NCBI GenBank assembly: GCA_018398765.1
Contig: JAHBMJ010002146.1
Coordinates: 1 to 22,264, forward strand
Direction: 5' to 3'
DNA from: Chromera velia
Lineage: Eukaryota; Sar; Chromeraceae
Length of the DNA stretch: 22,264 nt
Part shown: piece after piece, positions 1 through 9,092 of the stretch
Position numbering within the stretch: the first letter of the stretch is position 1
Layout of the letters: the number at the start of each line of letters is the position of its first letter
Translations under genes and position numbers: made by a program
The notes under the pieces: generated by a model
What the model was told of the DNA's origin: nothing
Databases searched by the model: none
What the model saw: only the letters and a program-made list of their open reading frames with translations

Positions 1-291
1 TCCCTCCCTCTCTCCCTCCCTCCCTCCCTCCCTCCCTCCTTCTCCCGTCCGTTTTCCTTCCTGCTCTTCTTCTTCATTTCCTCGTCCCTTTCCCTCTTCG
101 TTTCTTCCTGCTTTCTTTCCGTCGTTCCTTCTCCATATGGATACATCTCTCTCTCTTTCCGTGTCTTTCTCCCCTCCCCCTCCCCTCTTACCTCTCTCGT
201 TGTTTCTCTTTCTCCCTCTCCCTCTCCCTCTTTCTTTCTCGTTGTTTCTTTGTTTGCTTTTTTTTTGTTGCTTTCTTTTCTTTCTTTCTTT

Positions 292-351
<60 letters not shown>

Positions 352-496
352 TCCTTCCTTCCTTCCTTCCTTCCTGCGTCTCGTCTTGGTTTACCGCATT
401 CCTTCCTTTCCTTTTCTTTTCTCTCCGTCCTTCCTGCCTCCTTGTCTCCCCCCCTCCGTCCCTTCCCTTTCCCACCCCTTTCCCCCCTTCCCCTTT

Positions 497-536
<40 letters not shown>

Positions 537-690
537 TTTTTTTTCTTTCGTTCGTTCGTTCGTTCTTTCTTTCTTTCTTTCCTTCCTTCCTTCCTTCCTT
601 TCTTTCTTTCTTTCTTTCTTTCTTTCTCTTCCTCTTTCTTTCTCTTTCTCTTTCTTTCTGTGTGTGTTTTTTTCTTTTTTTTCTTTTCTA
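1..690. repeat. pyrimidine-rich simple-sequence block
   Basis: Nearly all bases on the plus strand are C or T. The block runs through (CCCT)n at about 1-40, (TTTC)n at about 270-352, (TTCC)n at about 353-374, (CTTT)n at about 497-540, a short (CGTT)n run near 547-564, then more (TTTC)n and (TTCC)n to about 640. Open frames across it translate only to Phe/Leu/Ser/Pro runs on one strand and Lys/Arg/Glu runs on the other. They are an artefact of the repeat and are not called as genes. Confidence 0.95.
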
Positions 691-1047
691 CCGGCTTCCG
701 TCGTCTCCAGCGTCGTCTGTTTCTCTAGCTCTTTCTATAATATCACTATTAATATCATTTGCTCTTCCTATAATATTACTTATACTTATTTAAAGTGTGG
801 TTCCGTCTAGTTGTATAACATTTCTAATATCACTGATCATATGAATGATATCATGCAGAAGACGATTAAATAATAACTTCGTGCCAAGTTAATTATGTAC
901 ATGGAGAGATCAATATATATGTAAATAAAGAGCCTTTTTTCGTTTTTGAATGGGAAAGCGTTCACGATCATAAAAAAGATGAAGGAGGACATACAAGCCT
1001 AGACTCAGTATATTTTGAAAGCCCTAGTAAGAGGCTGCCAAGAGCAA
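691..1047. other. AT-rich spacer, no recognisable feature
   Basis: The pyrimidine block gives way to AT-rich sequence without a convincing open frame, RNA gene or repeat. It is the left flank of the DNA transposon, whose inverted terminus begins at about 1048. Confidence 0.6.
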
Positions 1048-1063
1048 CATCTATGGGCTAAAA
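1048..1063 (+). repeat. left terminal inverted repeat of the 6.7-kb transposon
   Basis: Sixteen bases, 'catctatgggctaaaa', match the reverse complement of 7775-7790 perfectly. Beyond this core the two ends differ in detail but share the 'ggaatagt' motif. Confidence 0.85.
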
Positions 1064-1310
1064 GTTGGGGTAGAATAGTCGGAATAGTAAGAATAGTCCA
1101 CTATTCCCACTATTCCACTAGCAAAAACCCACTATTCCACTAGTAAAGACCCACTATTTTTCTAGTAAAAATCCACTATTCCCACTATTTTTCTAGTGAA
1201 GATCCACTATTCCCACTATTCTATTAGGCAAACCTCACTGTTCTAACTATTCCAGTTGAGAATAGTCAAAATGATAGACTATTCACTATTCCAACTATTC
1301 CGAGGTTACT
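1064..1310 (+). repeat. left subterminal array of actattcc motifs
   Basis: The block is built from many copies of 'cactattcc' and its reverse complement 'ggaatagt'. Larger units such as 'ccactattccactagtaaa' recur with small changes, for example ending 'ctagcaaaaa', 'ctagtaaaga' and 'ctagtgaaga'. The same motif fills the right end. In CACTA elements such arrays bind transposition proteins; that role here is inferred. Confidence 0.8.
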
Positions 1311-1399
1311 TCATAAATCATATAGCATCGAAGTCGATCAGTCCACTGGCATATCATGCAAATAGATTAACTCAACGCCGGTGTTGAATACCAGGTTTA

Positions 1400-4230
1400 T
1401 CAAGTGATATACCAATTAACCCAGAAACGATATTCAACGGTATCGCGCTGAGGCTCTTCACGCCTTCGCGACTCCTTCCAGTTATAAATCACATCTGGCA
1501 TCAACAGAATTCGATCAACAACGTGACAGACATAGATCACTTGGGATTTACGATTGTAGAAAACATACTTTGTATGAAGATTCTCGCTATATGAAGGATA
1601 AACGTTGGCTCCTGCTTCCTCAAATTCCTCAACCAAAACAAGCTTTTCGGACAACACATTTGTCCACCTCTGGCGTAACGCAGGAGGGGCAGAGTCACGC
1701 AGATTTAAAGAAAAAAACAAAGATGCAACGCCAAAACAGACCTTCTTCTCGGTGGCCTTGAAGTCGTCTGCAGATATTTGAATATCTGCAGAGCGAGGAG
1801 GATTATACTTACCGTCCCTCTACTGCGCATGGACAGGAGAAAAAGCACGAAAGTTCCCATACTCATGTGGAGGAGAGCCTGCCACTCGTTTATCCCCCCC
1901 CTGCGGCCATGCATGCACAACAAAAAGGGAAGAGTCCTCCACATTGGACTGCTCAGACTCGTTACGGAAGTCACTCTCCTGCAGCATGAGCTTTCTAATT
2001 TTTTTGACAAAGGAAATATACATTCTTTTGTAAACAGACTCTCAGACTTCTCCATGCTAAAAAAGCATATCATGAATCGAATTCTGTTTCTCAATTGCTA
2101 CACTAGGCACGTTGCAGTCGTCGTCATACGAATGTACACGCATGTACAAAAGCTGAACAAGCTCATTTAACAGACGACCAGAGAAGCGGATCTCAGTCAA
2201 TTCGTCTCCATTCTGCACCTCTGAAAGTTTCACAGTTCTGACAAAACTATCAAACTTCTTCTAGAGTTTCTCACGAAACCTTGTCACTTGTTTCTCCTCT
2301 TCCACCCTTCTCTCTTCCTCAAAAACTGCTGCAATTCTCTCCATTTCTTCAAGACGAAGAGTCAGTGACCGCAAAAAAAAACGGTACGTGATGCACGACA
2401 GAAGGGCATTCACTGCTTTATGCGCTCTCTCGAAAGGCTCAGTGGAAGTTCCAATCAAAGACCCGTGTTCTATGATTTGCCTGATTGAATGCTCAGAAAT
2501 TTCATGTGTTTTCATAAAATTTGAGCATTCCCGCCCACATCCCTCCAACACCCCAACAAACTAAGACTGTCACTTCTTGATTATTTCACAAATCAATTGT
2601 TAAAAGTGCTAAGAGTATCATTTGCCACATTTTTATCCGATCCAGCAGCTCTATGGAGCAACATTCTTAACCCCCAGAACTCTCGGCGAAGAAGACAGCC
2701 AACATACATAACGTACATTAGCGAACAAGTCGATCAACTTTGGGTCAACGCCGTTGCAAGCAAAGGCAAAAGGAAGCACCTGCAATGCATGTCGAAACTG
2801 GGTGCCTGTCAGCTTCTATTTGCGGCTCGATCCACGTTCCCCCACACCTGTGGACTGCACGTGAATCACCAGTTTGAAAGCTGGAGTCGGGTGCTTCTTC
2901 TCCGCCTTCGAAATGCTACCCAGAATGACCTTCAAACAATCCATCTTCATCTTTTGGAGTGCCGCAGTCTGCAATGCACGAAGGGAAGCAAAGAGAAAAC
3001 GAGTGCCACTGGAATCCAGTACAGAGGGATGGTGAGGTGCATGTGAGGGAGACAGGTGAAGCAAAGAAGAAATGAGGGAGTGAAAAAGGGGGAGGAATAA
3101 AAAAGAAAGGCAGTGCGGGAAATCGGGAATGAAGGAGAATGAAATGAGTGGAAGGAGCAAAAAAGACTTCTTACCTGCTTTTCAGTCATATCTTGGTTGC
3201 TGAATAATTTCCACCTGGGAAGAAACCCCACAAGCATCTTTCCTTCATTCGACTCAATGGTTTTTTGGGTGGTCGAAGTGAGGAAAAGGTAGACGGGTAT
3301 GATGAAGGTTGCTGTAGTATCAGCCGAAAGGCCAATTCCAATCATACCATGCTCCTCTGCATCAAGCCCTGCCCCTTCAATCAACTTAGCATACGCATCC
3401 CTAAAGTACTTGCCGGTGCAGAAGTGGGGGCCCACTCCTTCCCATTCCAACGGGGCCTCCCTCTGTTAACAGTTAAACTGCTTTTTGAGATGAATGGTAC
3501 GCTTTCGGCCGGCTAGCTACGTGAGCAAACGCTTTGCAACCACTACCGGGTCACGATAGAAGAAATAGAAATTCGCTGGTGGAACACCGAGATGAGCCCC
3601 GTCTAGAATGTTTGGATCGGAAAATACTTTCCGTTTAAACTTTGGAAAGCTTGGCAACCTCTGTTCCTCCTCCCACATACTATACTGCGACAAAAATCTT
3701 TGCCGCAAATGTTTGATTGTCGAAGGGGACTCTCCCCGAGGGAGAGTTGCTGGGTCAAAAGAGGGGTGCTTCATTACTCTCAGAAAGATAGAACCCTTCC
3801 GGTTGTTTGTTTGGGTTGATGTGAGCGCATAAAGGAAAATGAGCTCGGAAGCAGAGAGCTTCTCTGCAGTGTTCAGGAGGGACTCAGTGCTCTCTGGTTC
3901 GGCCATGATAATGAAATCCTCGCCTGCGAATGGCGCTGCCTCTCCCCCCTCTTCACCTTCAACAACTGCCTCCATCTCTCCCTCTTCGCCTACATCAATT
4001 GCCCCCACCTCTCCCTAAAAAGCTGGTTCTCCGGCCAATCCAGCCTCTGCTTCCATATGGCTCCTTCGAGGTGAATCTCTGTGGGAAAAAGCTTTCAGAC
4101 GCTCTACTTTTCCGACTGGGATTCGGGGGTGGTCTCTTGTGTGCGCAAAGTGTTTATACTTAGTGGCAACATCATTCTTCAAGACTTTTTGGCATATTAC
4201 ACATCTCCAACCCAGTTTCCGCTTCACCAT
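1400..4230 (-). CDS. putative transposase, Plavaka (CACTA)-like, multi-exon, with in-frame TAGs
   Basis: The ATG is at 4230-4228. A usable exon model on the minus strand is 4230-3521, 3460-3175, 2968-about 2850, 2779-2717, 2560-about 2111 and 1978-1400. The 3174 donor (CAG|GTAAGA) is excellent. The third exon's end is unresolved (CAC|GTGCAG or CAG|GTGTGG). The N-terminus has a CxxC...HxxxxxxH finger ('CVICQ'...'HFAHTRDH'). It is followed by an acidic stretch, a core with 'IGLSADTTA' then 'IPVYLFLTST' and 'MLVGFLPRWKL', and later 'TSTEPFERAHKAVNALL'. From memory of the family, Plavaka transposases have a 'D.T...P.YL...IGYLP' block and a late 'NTE.TERLH' motif, which these resemble. In-frame TAGs lie at 4015-4017, 2261-2263 and 1820-1822, with coding-like sequence continuing in frame after each. 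The end is a tandem TGA-TAA (1402-1397). The class is tentative; that it is the element's main gene is more secure. Confidence 0.6.
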
Positions 4231-4783
4231 ACTGCTAGAATGAGAGAAAGGATATGAAGATTGGGCAAGATCGGGCTATGAGGAAAAGATTGCGTTTATG
4301 AGAATATCCTTACCCACTGTGTCTCAAAGTTTCCACCGCTTGGTTCATTCGCTTAACTTTCTTATCATAGAAGCGCCTTGGATGTTATGAATCCTCTTCT
4401 CACACATTTGGTTGCTGCAACAGATCCACCTCTCCTGAAGACGGCTAGGAAGACGGTGGGAGACGGCTCAGACGGCTGAGAATGATCAATATAAGCATGC
4501 CGGGGCTATGCCGGGGCTATGCTGGGGCCTCCATGGATGCATGCGTGCCGTTTCGCTTTTGAAACAAAATTTCGACCGCTGCCTCGGCTTCTGTGATGGC
4601 GACAGTCACTCAGGAAGTGAAGCACTGTGAAGGTTCTTGTTTGAACAAAATAGGGACAGCGATAATTTTCTTTCGCTCAAAAGGGTTACAAAAGCACACA
4701 GAGACTTGTTTGTACTGGATTGGGAGTTCTGCTTTTGTCACTTCTTTGACTTTCAGGTGTCAGTGTTGTGGGTTTCTCTCTCA
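4231..4783. promoter_or_regulatory. divergent intergenic region of the transposon, with short tandem repeats
   Basis: This region separates the starts of the two divergent genes, so it should contain both promoters; that is inferred from layout. It holds an 'agacgg' array (about 4437-4480, four copies with variable spacing) and a 'gccggggctat' tandem (about 4499-4526, three copies, the last altered). The frame of the plus-strand gene stays open upstream to 4637 but has no ATG there, so a longer N-terminus or upstream exon cannot be excluded. Confidence 0.35.
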
Positions 4784-7403
4784 ATGGGTGACGAAAAGAA
4801 GGGCAAGGGCCGCCGTGGGCGCCCCTTAAAAGAGAAGGCCGAGTCAAAGGCTGAGAAGAAGCCCAAAAATGCAAAGAAGGGTGCAGGTGAGGAAGATGAC
4901 GAGGAGATGGGTACTCCTGAAGCACTCAAAGCATTGAAAGGTTGGTGACGGATTTGGATACACTCACGTCTCTCTACAAAAATTCGTTGTTGCAGTCTTT
5001 TCTGGTCTCTCCATAATTTTTCCACTGTGTACAGCAAGTGATCTTTGCTTGTTGCTGTTCATGGCTTGCTTCCTGCAGGTGTGAAAACTCCAAAGGACGA
5101 TGACGAGGATGACGAAGAGTCTTTCGAAGAAGACGACATCCCCAGAGGCAGAGGGAACGGGAAGGGGAAACTCAAAAAGCGTCCCCCCGAGTCCGAGTCA
5201 GAAGATGAGGAGGATAAAAAAGAGGAGGAACCTGTTAGAAGAAGGAGAAAGAGTGCCAGGACAGGTGAAAAAAAAAAGGGGGAAAAAGAGGAAGAAGAGG
5301 GCAGAGATAAAGAAAAAAAAGGAAAGGAAGAGGGGAGGAAGAAAAGGAAGGAAAAGAAAGAAAAAGAGGAGGGAGGGAACAAAGAGAAGACCTCACAGGA
5401 AGAGAAGAGGGAAAAGGGAGGCGCTGCCAGTAGCAGCCAGGAGAAAGAAACAGAAAAAGAGAAGAAGGCGGAGAGTGATGGAGAGGAGACGCTTGATGAG
5501 TGGGCCTCCCTCGTAGGGAACACAGGGTTTGAGCGTAAGCTCGTGAAGGCATTCCGCGCCTTCGCCGCCAAGTACAACAAACGCTTCAAGGCACTCGAGG
5601 ACGGTGCTGAGAAAAGAAAGAAGAAAGGGAAGGTAGGAGACGGGGAACAGAAGGAAAACAAAACAGAATCTGATGCCTCGATTGATAAAGTTCCTCTGGA
5701 CAGGCTTCGCCTGTTGGTGGAGTTTGTCAATCGGTCCGTTTCACTTCCACTCTTTGTCCTCACTTGATTCTAGACTCGGTTCTCTCCTCTTGCTTTCTCC
5801 TTTTATTTTTTTTCTGTCTCTTCCGGTCTTCTGTCCATTTCTGTCCACTTTTTTTTTTCCGTTTGTTTCTCCTTTTCGCTCCCTTCACTCCTTCCTCCGA
5901 GTCATCCTCTTTATTTCTCATCCCCTTTTCCTCTTTTGATGCTGCAGCATTACTCTGGGGGATATGACGGAGGAGGGTCCATCTTATCCGTGGTACTGAA
6001 CTGTCATAATCTGCAGCCTCCAGAGCTTTGACACGGTGGACAAAACCTTAGATGAGCTGTATGAACGTTTCTGGCTGAGGGCAGAAGATCTCTACTCGAA
6101 GGCAGTTGGGGGGACAGAGTGGTCAAAGGGCTCAAATGTTGCAGTGCAATGCATCAGCCTCTACAAAAACCTAACCTTTGACCTCCTCGGTGTTTCACCT
6201 GCACATTCGGGCAGGGTGAAAGGCAGTGGGTAGATCAAGTGGGAGGTAACACAGGCAATGGGTACAAAGAACCTAAAGATCTTCACTCCTTTGTGCAACC
6301 ACCCCACCCTTACACAGGAAAGGACAAAGAGTCTTTTGGCCTCCGCTGATGCGCAGGTACTAGTTGTTTCTTTTTCTTCTCTTTTTCCCTCATTTTCGTT
6401 TCTTCTCCTCAACTTTCAGGCTCTTTGAAGCTGTGTTCTTTCTGGTTCTTTCTGTGAGAGACTGAACGCGTTTGCTTTCATTTTTTCTCTTGAATCTCCC
6501 CCATTGTATTTTTTTTTATTTTATCCAGAATTGTCTTTAACATACAAATGTTCACGTGTTTTTGTCTTGCAAAAAGTGTAGACACTGCAGAGCGGGGGTC
6601 GACTGCCCCGCGATCTCGATGAAGAAGAGGGAACATCCATGAAGTTTTTCACTTTTGTGTTTCTCCGGAACCCCTCTCCTCTTGAGCCCTCTACCCTCTG
6701 CTCTGCAGTAGCGCTCGCCCCCGCCCTTCGACCTGTCTTCGCAACTGATAGAAAAGATGTAGCAGAAGTGTTTGTTGGGGAAGCTACTGCAGAGACCCAA
6801 AAGAAAAAGGGGACATGATATTTGAAAAAGGGGGACTCTACAGGGTTTGTGCAGGCCAGGCCTGCTGAGGATGAGACATCAGGAGAATTCACACTCATAG
6901 CAGCAGATGTCTTCGACCCCGTCTTCCCGTACACGACCTTGTAAGAGCTCGCTTTTTTTCTTGCTATGTTTGAATTCATCGCAAACAAGAACGAAACCTT
7001 TTCCCCCTCTGCAGTTCGCCGCCGGACAAAGGCATATATCTCCATTGTTGAGTTTTATTATGCTAATGGGGCAGAGATCACGAGCAGGGGTCTGCGGACC
7101 TACAATTTGAAAACAAAGATGCCGAGGGAGGAGGTGCAGAAACAGATCTAACAGATGCGAACCGAAAAGAAAATTAATCTGAGAATCGCATCCCCTTTTA
7201 CAGACATGAGAGACTTCACTCGCGACTGTCTTGGTCGTTGCAGAGTTGTTCTTACTAGTGTCCTCTCTCTTGCAAAGAGTGGAAATGGGGGAAACCAGAA
7301 CGAAGAGGGGGGGGACATTGACGGTGTGGAGGGTGTGGAAGAGGGCAACTCCGAGGCAGATGGGTCCTCTGATGGGGAGACAACGCTGGAGACGGATCTT
7401 TAA
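4784..7403 (+). CDS. AT-hook, highly charged protein of the transposon (multi-exon)
   Basis: The ATG at 4784 opens an exon with 'GKGRRGRPLKEK', an AT-hook core (RGRP) that binds AT-rich minor groove. Proposed exons are 4784-4940 and 5079-5733 (joined in phase), an optional 45-nt exon 5948-5992, then 6017-6215, 6318-6356, 6591-6940 and a last block about 6966-7403. The optional exon keeps frame but would leave a 24-nt intron. The second exon is a long Lys/Glu/Arg-rich segment that ends in a folded-looking part ('ETLDEWASLVGNTGFERKL'). The last block has 'RRRTKAYISIVEFYYANGAE' and an acidic tail. The 6940 to 6966 junction is unresolved: the good GTAAGA donor at 6941 does not join in phase to the CAG at 7012-7014. 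An in-frame TGA lies at 6816-6818 and TAA at 7149-7151, with open coding-like frame beyond each. No homologue is recognised. A role as DNA-binding transposition partner, like TNPA of En/Spm, is inferred from position. Confidence 0.5.
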
Positions 7404-7516
7404 GCGGTGCCAGTGTTCACGGTCTGGGGAGAGACAGTTCCAAATCCAACTTTGAAGTCTCTTCATCATCACTTGGATGTCTTCTCTGGGTCGAATCTTT
7501 TGTTGACTGTATTTTG

Positions 7517-7774
7517 AATAGTAAGAATAGTCACCTTCGTTTTGGCAGGAATAGTGAGAATAGTCACCTTCGTTTTAGCAGGAACAGTGAGAATAGTTAC
7601 TAAAGCGTCGGCAGGAATAGTGAGAATAGTCACTATTTTCAAATAAGGTTCATAAATTTCAGAATAGTGGGAATAGTCTACTATTTTTTATAATTGGAAT
7701 AGGGAATAGTCACTATTCCTACTATTGACTATTAGGGGATAAAAATAGTGGACTATTCCACTATTCCACTATAA
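7517..7774 (-). repeat. right subterminal array with 33-bp tandem repeats
   Basis: Units of 33 bp beginning 'gaatagt(a/g)agaatagt' start at 7517, 7550, 7583 and 7616. The first two are nearly identical, and the third and fourth diverge. Further 'ggaatagt' and 'actattcc' copies follow to the right terminus. The array mirrors the left array in inverted orientation. Confidence 0.8.
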
Positions 7775-7790
7775 TTTTAGCCCATAGATG
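7775..7790 (-). repeat. right terminal inverted repeat of the 6.7-kb transposon
   Basis: 'ttttagcccatagatg' is the exact reverse complement of 1048-1063. The following flank 'aagtctaccg' is not the left flank, so only a very short target duplication is possible. Confidence 0.85.
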
Positions 7791-8309
7791 AAGTCTACCG
7801 CGACTAGTGCCGCGAGCCTTCAGGACACGCATGGATATGATGGGCGATGTATTATGAACTATCATACACTGTGCTGTTAGGAGTAACTAACTTAGTTTGG
7901 TTACCGAGGCGGCCGTTAGGCGGCTCGGTAACCATTTTCATTGTTACGGTAATCCTGTAGAGTCATATTGATTACCGTTGTTTTGGTAACCAAAATAGTG
8001 GTAATCGTTTTTTTAAGCAAAACGAATTAGTAGGTGAATCGAGTGCTAAAGATAGATTTATTGTAAAATCCTCTTATGTCTAAAAATATGTGTAAGCGTG
8101 TGTAAGTTAAAGTCAAGTTCTTGATATTATAGAAACAAATTAGACAAAAAAAGTTTAAAAATGATCTTTTTTACATCATATAACGTCATACTATACTCGT
8201 ACACAGTTTTTAAAGATGCGTTTCTCCTATATTACATCTCGATGCAACACATTTGTGGGCAGATACAGCCAGATTACCGCGGTAGTGGTAATCCCCTCAG
8301 ACCCCCGTA

Positions 8310-8361
8310 GTTACCAAGTTTTAGTTACCAATTTGATGATAACCAAAAACTTTCTAAGAAG
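8310..8361 (+). repeat. direct repeat copy 1 inside the MITE-like element
   Basis: This 52-nt segment starting 'gttaccaagtttt' matches 8623-8674 with four mismatches. Both copies hold the 'gttacc...gttacc...taacc' motif cluster that sits next to the element's right end. Confidence 0.8.
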
Positions 8362-8622
8362 CGGGTAAGGAGGTACTTCTCGCTTCTTCTTCAGAGGGAT
8401 GCCAGAAAGGCCAGTGCCCTCATTGCTGTATGCCTAGGACCAGACTGATCGATCCTGGGGAGCAGCGCTTTGCTAGCTAGTAGTCCTAAGGCTCGGCCGC
8501 TTTAGGCACCGAGCATTCGCTAGTGTGCTCCTAGCTTGCAATATAACATGAATGCTCATAGACTGCCCTTTACCATTGAGATACGATGGCTGGCAGGTTT
8601 AGTCACATCATCATCATCATCA
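8362..8622 (+). repeat. 261-bp segment ending in (CAT)n between direct repeats
   Basis: The segment lies between the two 52-nt direct repeats and ends with about five 'cat' units (8606-8622). A short microsatellite tail like this is typical of 3' ends of non-LTR elements and their SINEs, and the plus-strand LINE in this window also ends in (TCA)n. It may be a small retroposed sequence inserted in the MITE, or internal sequence of a rearranged copy. No homology to the LINE 3' end is visible beyond the tail. Confidence 0.35.
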
Positions 8623-8674
8623 GTTACCAAGTTTTGGTTACCAATTTGATGGTAACCAAAAGCTTTCTGAGAAG
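8623..8674 (+). repeat. direct repeat copy 2 inside the MITE-like element
   Basis: Second copy of the 52-nt segment, directly before the right inverted terminus of the MITE-like element. Confidence 0.8.
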
Positions 8675-8752
8675 GGCTGGTAGTTACTCCTAACAGCACA
8701 GTGTAGACCTAGAGTGTATACTATCATGGACCTACATATAGATATGAGTAGT

Positions 8753-8789
8753 CTGATTGATTTTGATTGATTGATTGTTTGATTGATAT
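8753..8789 (-). repeat. (AATC)n 3' tail of the minus-strand LINE
   Basis: On the plus strand this reads as imperfect 'tgat' repeats ('ctgattgattttgattgat' and on). On the element's coding strand it is an 'aatc' tail at the 3' end. Microsatellite tails in place of poly(A) occur in several LINE clades. Confidence 0.7.
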
Positions 8790-9035
8790 GTTCCACCCTA
8801 GGGCCTTCCCGCTATATCTATCTGTCGCCAGAGCTAGCAGGGCGGGGCGTTCCACAGCCTAAGCTGAGGTATCAGACCCCGCCCTCAGGGCCCGCCAAAG
8901 TCTGTTGCCCTGGCCGCTGCTGCATGATTGTTCGTTGTTTGAGCCATGGCTCTGGATCCGCGTTGGCCTTCCGGCCTAAAAATCGATCTGAAACGGCATG
9001 TGATTTGGGTTTCCTCGCTCTTCTTGTTTGCTTTA
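8790..9035 (-). other. 3' untranslated region of the minus-strand LINE
   Basis: This lies between the ORF end (TGA-TAA at 9038-9033) and the microsatellite tail. A 130-codon frame on the minus strand overlaps it (8885-9277), but it is out of frame with the reverse transcriptase and has no recognisable domain. I treat it as incidental. Confidence 0.5.
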
Positions 9036-9092
9036 TCAATCTTCTTCTGCGGCTCCCTCCTTTCCCATCCTAACGCTCCTTCGGTTGTCTCC

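Larger units (their letters stand above)
1048..7790. mobile_element. 6.7-kb DNA transposon, putative Plavaka/CACTA-like, two divergent genes
   Basis: The left end 'catctatgggctaaaa' (1048-1063) has its exact reverse complement at 7775-7790. Both ends continue inward into arrays of 'gaatagt/actattc' motifs in opposite orientation. Two divergent multi-exon genes fill the interior: a minus-strand transposase-like gene and a plus-strand AT-hook protein. Terminal inverted repeats, subterminal motif arrays and a transposase plus a DNA-binding accessory protein resemble the En/Spm-CACTA plan. The target-site duplication is not settled. An 'aa' flanks both outer ends, or a TA flanks an inner 'tgggctaaaa' terminus. 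The ends do not begin with the usual CACTA. The boundaries are strongly supported; the superfamily is inferred. Confidence 0.75.
7865..8705. mobile_element. 841-bp MITE-like non-autonomous element
   Basis: The ends are a perfect 25-nt inverted repeat (7865-7889 and 8681-8705) reading 'tacactgtgctgttaggagt' and on. If the outer 'ta' is a duplicated target, the terminus is a 23-nt CACTG-type repeat flanked by TA. Inside each end are 'ggttacc/ggtaacc' motifs. No coding frame is seen in the AT-rich interior. This supports a non-autonomous DNA transposon moved in trans. The family could be CACTA-like (CACTG start, 2-bp duplication) or Tc1/mariner-like (TA). Confidence 0.75.

Noticed and set aside
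137..810. Long open frames on both strands across the first 800 bases
   Set aside because: They translate only the TTTC/TTCC/CCCT repeats into Phe/Leu/Ser/Pro or Lys/Arg/Glu runs, with no domain or splice signal.
5059..5763. Ser/Phe/Leu-rich minus-strand frame of 234 codons
   Set aside because: It is the antisense of the Lys/Glu-rich exon of the AT-hook gene, which has a good splice acceptor and in-phase joining.
8515..8592. tRNA-like sequence on the minus strand ('gccatcgtatctcaatgg')
   Set aside because: It resembles a tRNA 5' half with an A box, but the D arm does not pair well, no B box or matching acceptor 3' strand follows, and the (CAT)n tail lies on the wrong side for a tRNA-headed SINE in that orientation.
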